This document shows, piece after piece, positions 33,685 to 37,484 of a stretch of 37,484 bases of DNA. Under the pieces are notes generated by a model. That model was not told the origin of the DNA, ran no database searches, and saw nothing but the letters and a program-made list of their open reading frames with translations. Positions within the stretch are counted from its first letter, which is position 1; every line of letters starts with the position of its first letter. Where the stretch lies: positions 1-37,484 of the forward strand of contig JAKSPB010000030.1 of assembly GCA_024405215.1 (NCBI GenBank), given 5' to 3'. The position numbers and the translations under genes were made by a program. Source of the stretch: Lentisphaeria bacterium (GTDB lineage: Bacteria > Verrucomicrobiota > Lentisphaeria > Oligosphaerales > Oligosphaeraceae).

Positions 33685-36015
33685 CTACTCGTGCAGCACG
33701 ATGAAACCGAATGACTGGGGGCAGTTATGGTAGCCCTGCCCCGTCGCGCTCCAACAGCAGGATGAGTGCTGTTTGGCGCGCGTACGGTTGCGGTAGAAGT
33801 TCGCGACGATATTGCCTGCGAAGTTCGGATCGTTTATGCCGATGTTGGCGAAGGGGATTCTGATTTCCGCGATCCAGCGGTTTTGTTCCTTGGTGATTTT
33901 CACGGTGGCATTGCTGGACCAGTTCATATCGCCGGAAAGAGTTCCTGTGCATGTCTTATCGAAGAGCACGCCTTTGCTGGAGACGATGATCTGGAAGCCG
34001 TTCTGAAAGTCCTCTTCATTGGGATAGAAGAAGAGCTCCAGGCTGTCGTCGGTCCAGATGTTCGCATCGTCGTTTGCCGTGACATTTTCCTGAAGCGAAG
34101 AGATGTCGTCTTCATAGCAGAGGAATCTTAGATAGAGGAACTGCCGGTCGCGCCCAGCGCACATCCAAGTGGCGGGGGAATAGAACTCGCCGCCCTTTTC
34201 CGTGAAACGGAAGCCCTTCTGAAAATCCAAATCATGGAAGCCCTCAAGGACTGGCGTGGTGAATTTCTGTCGTCCGGAGGATTCCAGGCGGATGAGTCGT
34301 GCCGTACCTTTGTCGAATTCCTCCTTTACGGCGTCGATGCGTCTGCGCCATACGGAATCCGGTTCGACTGCGGCGACGGCGTCCTCTAGAAAGCCTTTGA
34401 GCTTCAAGAGGAAAGGCGTGGCAAAGAGTGCATCCGGCGCCAGATCCTGTGTTTCCGCGCAGAGTTTCTCCCGTTCGTCCTGCACGTTTTGCCAGAAGGC
34501 GAGCATGGGCTTTTCGGCGGGCCCGTAGAAAAGCCGTGCGTATTCGGCCAGGATCTGATCGGCATCGGAAGCGGGATCCATATACATGCGTCCCGTCATA
34601 TAGAGATTAAGATGGGTCATGGCGATGGTCTGCGGCGTCTTGTAGTTGTCCCCGCCGCCGTTCTGTCCTTCTACTTCGATGAATTCGCCTTTGAATTTCG
34701 GATTCTGGTAGAGCCAGGTAAGTTCGCGCTGGATGGTCTTCATCTGGACCACGGGAAGATATGTCCATGGCATCCAATGGTCGAGATACCAGTTCCAGAG
34801 ATAGAAGCGGTCAACACGGCTGGACCATGTCGAAATTTCGTTGTGGAGTTTTTCACGGACTTCAGGATTGCTTGCGTCCGAGCGCTTGTTGCAGAACATC
34901 ACGGCCACATTCTTCATGGTGGACAGGCTGCGGGGCGGTGTGCGGTATTGTTCGTATGCCAGACAGCCCACGTATTTGTCGGGATGGCGCAGGGCGACCT
35001 TCTCGGCGACCTTGGCCGTGAATTTCCAGATGTGCAGCGAGAACTTTTCTCTGCCGCCAATTTCAGGATCCAGATCAGCCTGGCAGTTCGGGCAGGCGCA
35101 GATCCGGTTCAGGCCGTCATTCGGCGCCAGGGGATAGACATCCATCTCCGGATTCTTGTCGAAATAGGCGCAGATGTCGTCCGCCCACTGCTGGATGACG
35201 TCGGGATTCGTCAGGCAGAGATGCCCCTTTCCGTCCGCGACGCATTCGTTCTTGAAGGCGCGTCCGCCGTCTTCCGTGAGCGCGAAGTATTCTGGATGGG
35301 TGTCCTTGTATTTTAGAAATTCGTAATAGCTGTGGATGATCATCACGGGAGCCTTTCCGCCTATGCCGAGCTGCTTTGACCACCGTGCGGCGTCCGTATT
35401 CTGCTTGAGGAAGCACATCCATGTCCAGCGCCACGGGACCTTCGGCGCGCCCGTTTCGTCCAATTCCGGCACTTGGAAGACGTTCTGTTTCGGGATCACG
35501 GTGCCGTCCGGTCCAGGCATGTAGAATCTCATGCCTGCTTTTCTGTGGAGGAATTCATAGACGGCGGAGAGGGTTCCGCTGGCGCCGAAGGCGTTGAGTT
35601 TCAGTTCGTCGTTATAGGCTTCAATGTTACGCCATGGATTATTGTCTCCAAGCAAGGCCGGGCCGTTGTAGTCCAGTCCGAACAACGCGAGAAAATCCGA
35701 TGTGGTCTTGAACATCCATCCTTCGGAAGGGAGCTTGTCGCCATCCAGCCCCTGCGCTTTCAGCATTTTGTTTGCGCCGATGACGATGAAGGGCTTTTCG
35801 GTCGGTTCGGCGACGATTGGCAGTTCGTCTCCCGTCATCTCCTTCAGATAGCGCTGAAGCTCCGTCGCCGCCAATTGGACGGAGTCCGCCTGGCCTTCCT
35901 CAAGGACAATCTGCCTGTAGGGTCTGCCGTCGGGAGACAATATTGCGGCAGCGGAGGTCAATGCGCATGCCATAAGAAGTGCTGCTGTGGATTTGGTGAA
36001 AACGATCTTGAACAT
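33685..36015 (-). CDS. secreted DUF4838 protein with CBM9-like tail
   Basis: Protein of 776 residues. A signal peptide occupies about 1-24. Residues about 30-140 form an alpha/beta domain like the N-terminal domain of hexosaminidases (QLAATELQRYLKEMTGDELPIV). The DUF4838 barrel follows at about 190-480, with YPLAPNDG, the Cys cluster CACPNC, and FIEVEGQNGGGDN. A helical part precedes a C-terminal CBM9-like domain at about 595-776 (FLYLRFLCYED, DSLELFFYPN, WIAEIRIPFANIG). Such proteins are numerous in Lentisphaerota and act on unknown glycans outside the cytoplasm; hydrolase activity is inferred from fold similarity to GH20/GH84-like families. It begins 11 bp after the preceding small secreted gene, so the two are probably co-transcribed. 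Confidence 0.86.
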   Translation of the reverse strand: MFKIVFTKSTAALLMACALTSAAAILSPDGRPYRQIVLEEGQADSVQLAATELQRYLKEMTGDELPIVAEPTEKPFIVIGANKMLKAQGLDGDKLPSEGWMFKTTSDFLALFGLDYNGPALLGDNNPWRNIEAYNDELKLNAFGASGTLSAVYEFLHRKAGMRFYMPGPDGTVIPKQNVFQVPELDETGAPKVPWRWTWMCFLKQNTDAARWSKQLGIGGKAPVMIIHSYYEFLKYKDTHPEYFALTEDGGRAFKNECVADGKGHLCLTNPDVIQQWADDICAYFDKNPEMDVYPLAPNDGLNRICACPNCQADLDPEIGGREKFSLHIWKFTAKVAEKVALRHPDKYVGCLAYEQYRTPPRSLSTMKNVAVMFCNKRSDASNPEVREKLHNEISTWSSRVDRFYLWNWYLDHWMPWTYLPVVQMKTIQRELTWLYQNPKFKGEFIEVEGQNGGGDNYKTPQTIAMTHLNLYMTGRMYMDPASDADQILAEYARLFYGPAEKPMLAFWQNVQDEREKLCAETQDLAPDALFATPFLLKLKGFLEDAVAAVEPDSVWRRRIDAVKEEFDKGTARLIRLESSGRQKFTTPVLEGFHDLDFQKGFRFTEKGGEFYSPATWMCAGRDRQFLYLRFLCYEDDISSLQENVTANDDANIWTDDSLELFFYPNEEDFQNGFQIIVSSKGVLFDKTCTGTLSGDMNWSSNATVKITKEQNRWIAEIRIPFANIGINDPNFAGNIVANFYRNRTRAKQHSSCCWSATGQGYHNCPQSFGFIVLHE

Positions 36016-36026
36016 AGTGTATTCGA

Positions 36027-36650
36027 TTATCTTTTCTCGGAGGCTTTGCGGTTGACAAGCAGGCGGACGCTTTCATGCGGAATGCAAATGCCTTCTGCCG
36101 TGCTTTTCAGATTGCCGCGGGTTTCGGTTGAAACATTGATGACGCGGAAGGTAATATAGCCGTCGCCTATGGAAAGGGCCTTGTTGACAAGATCAGTCAC
36201 GTCTATCGTGATGAATTTCGGACTCTGCGGAGTGATTGTGTAATTGCAGAAGGCTTCGGAATCGCTGGCGATGATGTCTTCCGGACGGACGGTCGAGCGT
36301 CCGCTGGCAATCCATTCAAGGCCGATTTCATTTTCTTCAAGTGCGCCGAAGGGCTCGTTTGCGTATTCGAGAACGGCCTCCTTCACTGCTCCGTCGTAGA
36401 GGAACTGGCGGATGCCGATTGTAAAGACGACTCTGTCGCAGCGGTTCAGCGAATTGGGATTGCCGACGAATCTGTAGTCTTTGCCCTGAATGCCGATGTT
36501 GGCTTTCGCGCCGCCAATCCAGTCTGCGGCTTTCTGCACACGCGTTGCGTCTGAAAGGGAGGATGGTTTTGCTGCGAAGAGGGCTTCTGTCGCGCAAAGC
36601 ATGACCGACGACAATATCAGTAATGATGGGATTAGTTTGCTGTGCATCAT
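36027..36650 (-). CDS. small secreted beta-sandwich protein
   Basis: Protein of 207 residues. From MMHSKLIPSL the first 26 residues form a signal peptide, which is why this start is taken although the frame is open to 36815 with a non-conserved extension. The mature part looks like one beta-sandwich and resembles DNRLRE/CBM96-type modules (ALSIGDGYITFRVINVS near the end; RCDRVVFTIGIRQFLYDG and VLEYANEP earlier). That match is by pattern only and is tentative. It lies 11 bp before the DUF4838 gene and probably forms a secreted pair with it, for instance as a carbohydrate-binding partner. Confidence 0.65.
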   Translation of the reverse strand: MMHSKLIPSLLILSSVMLCATEALFAAKPSSLSDATRVQKAADWIGGAKANIGIQGKDYRFVGNPNSLNRCDRVVFTIGIRQFLYDGAVKEAVLEYANEPFGALEENEIGLEWIASGRSTVRPEDIIASDSEAFCNYTITPQSPKFITIDVTDLVNKALSIGDGYITFRVINVSTETRGNLKSTAEGICIPHESVRLLVNRKASEKR

Positions 36651-36955
36651 ACGGCTAGAAGGGGTTGGGGTATGTCGGATCGGGAGTCCTAGATGGGGGC
36701 TCCGCCCTTTTCGTCGGGAACAAGCACGCTGAAGTCCAGTGCATTTTTGACGATGCGGCACTTTTACCCAATGCGTAGGGACATTTCCAGAAGAACAAAT
36801 CTGGCGGGCAATCATAGTCCGTCGCCCCCGATTTCGTCGCAGCCGACGAATGTCGTCAAGCGTTCATGCAGGACATCGGCAGTGAGGACAATTTCCCGAC
36901 GAACCTGATGATGGAGCTGAAGTTCGAGGCTGAACATCTTCTGAGTCATATTCAC

Positions 36956-36991
36956 TTGAACAGACTCTCCGCCCGTTCAAATACAATTATA
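36956..36991 (-). promoter_or_regulatory. candidate promoter with overlapping operator
   Basis: A perfect TATAAT on the minus strand (36986-36991), with a weak TTTGGA box 16 bp upstream. Starting 5 bp downstream is the inverted repeat TTGAAC-N13-GTTCAA (36956-36980), which would cover the transcription start. It could control the secreted pair and possibly the minus-strand genes that follow. Confidence 0.45.
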
Positions 36992-37099
36992 CGAAAATCC
37001 TGGACTTTCCAAATGTCTGCAATTGAATTTGAGATGTATCTTTTTTACATTTTTTTCTTTCACATAGAAATTTTCATGCTTGTATCGCTCTGGAGCAAG

Positions 37100-37140
37100 T
37101 GACGACACGGACTTGTCCTGTGCCCAAAGCGCAAGCTTTG
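37100..37140 (+). repeat. dispersed palindromic element, copy B
   Basis: TGACGACAC then GACTTGTCCTGTGCC (37110-37124), followed by CAAAGC-GCAA-GCTTTG, a perfect 6-bp stem. The stem bases differ from copies A and C, but pairing and the GCAA loop are kept. Confidence 0.75.
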
Positions 37141-37217
37141 AAGAAATTTCAAGTTTGAATACGAGGCCCTCTAAAGATAGACTCTTCCAATATCACCCAG
37201 TGTCAGATGCACCCCCA

Positions 37218-37261
37218 AACGGGCTGCCGCCCAATCTGTGAAGTTTGTGCAACAGCCCGTT
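37218..37261 (-). terminator. hairpin after the Rpn-like fragment
   Basis: AACGGGCTG and CAGCCCGTT, a perfect 9-bp inverted repeat with a 26-nt loop, lies 20 bp after the stop codon at 37281. The long loop and lack of a T-run make termination uncertain. Confidence 0.35.
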
Positions 37262-37280
37262 CTCTCTCCGTTCAATTTTC

Positions 37281-37484
37281 TATTCCAGCAAATACTTTCT
37301 TGCCTCGTCGGCAGTAAGGGCGTATGCTTCCATCAATTTCTCCTGAATCTGCGCCATGTCCAGCTGAAGGCCCTTCAAGATCAAGACGGCCTTTCGAATT
37401 CCTTCAGCGAATCCGCTCTGCTCGCCTTTCGTGAATCCGCTCTGCTCGCCTTTCGTGAATCCGCTCTGCTCGCCTTTCGTGAAT
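37281..37484 (-). CDS. C-terminal tail of an Rpn/PD-(D/E)XK nuclease-like protein (partial)
   Basis: Only the last roughly 67 residues lie inside the window; the start is beyond 37484. The visible part has three identical units FTKGEQSG, then FAEGIRKAVLILKG, and ends ALTADEARKYLLE. This kind of tail, with Gly/Glu/Lys repeats followed by a short helix with LTADEARKYL, is typical of Rpn family recombination-promoting nucleases / putative PD-(D/E)XK transposases, which are often multi-copy. The nuclease domain itself cannot be seen. The repeats are also exact at DNA level (24-bp unit, 37410-37484). My base count is uncertain by one near 37320, so a frame change there cannot be excluded. Confidence 0.6.

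Larger units (their letters stand above)
36651..37280. other. 630-bp region without a convincing gene
   Basis: The minus strand has a 45-codon frame at 36812-36949 (MTQKMFSLELQL start) whose TGA overlaps an ATG leading in frame into the small secreted gene; neither segment looks like a known protein, so they may be remnants. The region contains a TATAAT box with an adjacent inverted repeat (36956-36991), an AT-rich stretch at 37025-37080, palindromic copy B (37100-37140) and a hairpin at 37218-37261. A GC-rich GGGGGCTCCGCCC string with four T lies near 36693. Confidence 0.5.

Noticed and set aside
36651-36815. Longer form of the small secreted protein starting at 36815
   Set aside because: The 55 extra residues are Arg/Pro/His-rich, look like translated intergenic DNA, and would place the signal peptide internally.
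37281-37484. Insertion-sequence transposase at the window end
   Set aside because: Only a repeat-bearing tail is visible; it fits Rpn-type proteins better than an IS transposase, and no terminal inverted repeats can be assigned.

Overview
The window reads as a contiguous piece of chromosome from a fermentative, glycan-degrading bacterium of the PVC superphylum, most probably Lentisphaerota (Victivallis-like). This is inferred from three things. There are many large proteins typical of that group: GH123/DUF4091-like, DUF4838, DUF5107-TPR and a hypothetical glycosyl hydrolase 6-like protein. The lumazine synthase carries a GVVIQG variant. Most start codons lack a Shine-Dalgarno sequence. No rRNA, phage genes, insertion-sequence transposase or CRISPR array was seen.

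Layout. (1) 0.1-11.9 kb is a carbohydrate block. A secreted CBM9-like/DUF4091/LamG protein lies on the minus strand. Divergent from it on the plus strand are a GH20-like hexosaminidase, a large six-hairpin (alpha/alpha barrel) protein of unknown specificity, a GH2 beta-mannosidase and a CreD-like membrane protein. (2) 12.0-13.0 kb holds a tRNA-Glu(CUC) with its own promoter and terminator, then an inositol-monophosphatase family gene. (3) 13.3-19.0 kb is a tightly packed plus-strand run: exported SagB-type nitroreductase, ThuA-domain protein, ribBA, ribH, nusB, ftsY and tgt. (4) 19.2-26.8 kb is a minus-strand replication/copper block: dnaE, then copA 12 bp behind it, then dnaB. tgt and dnaB converge on an array of 15-bp repeats, three at 20-bp period and two inverted copies. 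(5) 27.1-36.7 kb is a minus-strand series. It begins with a small secreted protein and a secreted DUF4838 protein, followed by a GHL6/GH42-like enzyme, a DUF5107-TPR protein, a HemW-like radical SAM protein and a secreted protein of unknown function. (6) 36.65-37.28 kb has no convincing gene, and the window ends in the tail of an Rpn-type nuclease with a 24-bp coding tandem repeat.

How the genes may work together (inference): secreted, lectin-like or CBM-bearing proteins bind and trim complex glycans outside the cytoplasm. Enzymes without signal peptides (GH20-like, six-hairpin, GH2 mannosidase, GHL6) finish oligosaccharides inside. The GH20 plus beta-mannosidase pair would fit a Man-GlcNAc (N-glycan core-like) substrate, but the sequence does not prove this.

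The most unusual non-coding feature is a family of short intergenic palindromes. A conserved lead (CTTGTCCTGTGCC in three copies) is followed by a hairpin whose stem covaries while a GCAA-type tetraloop is kept. Two further copies with a diverged lead lie after other genes. The repeat array beside dnaB, whose units match a DnaA box at 8 of 9 positions, is the second item worth attention.
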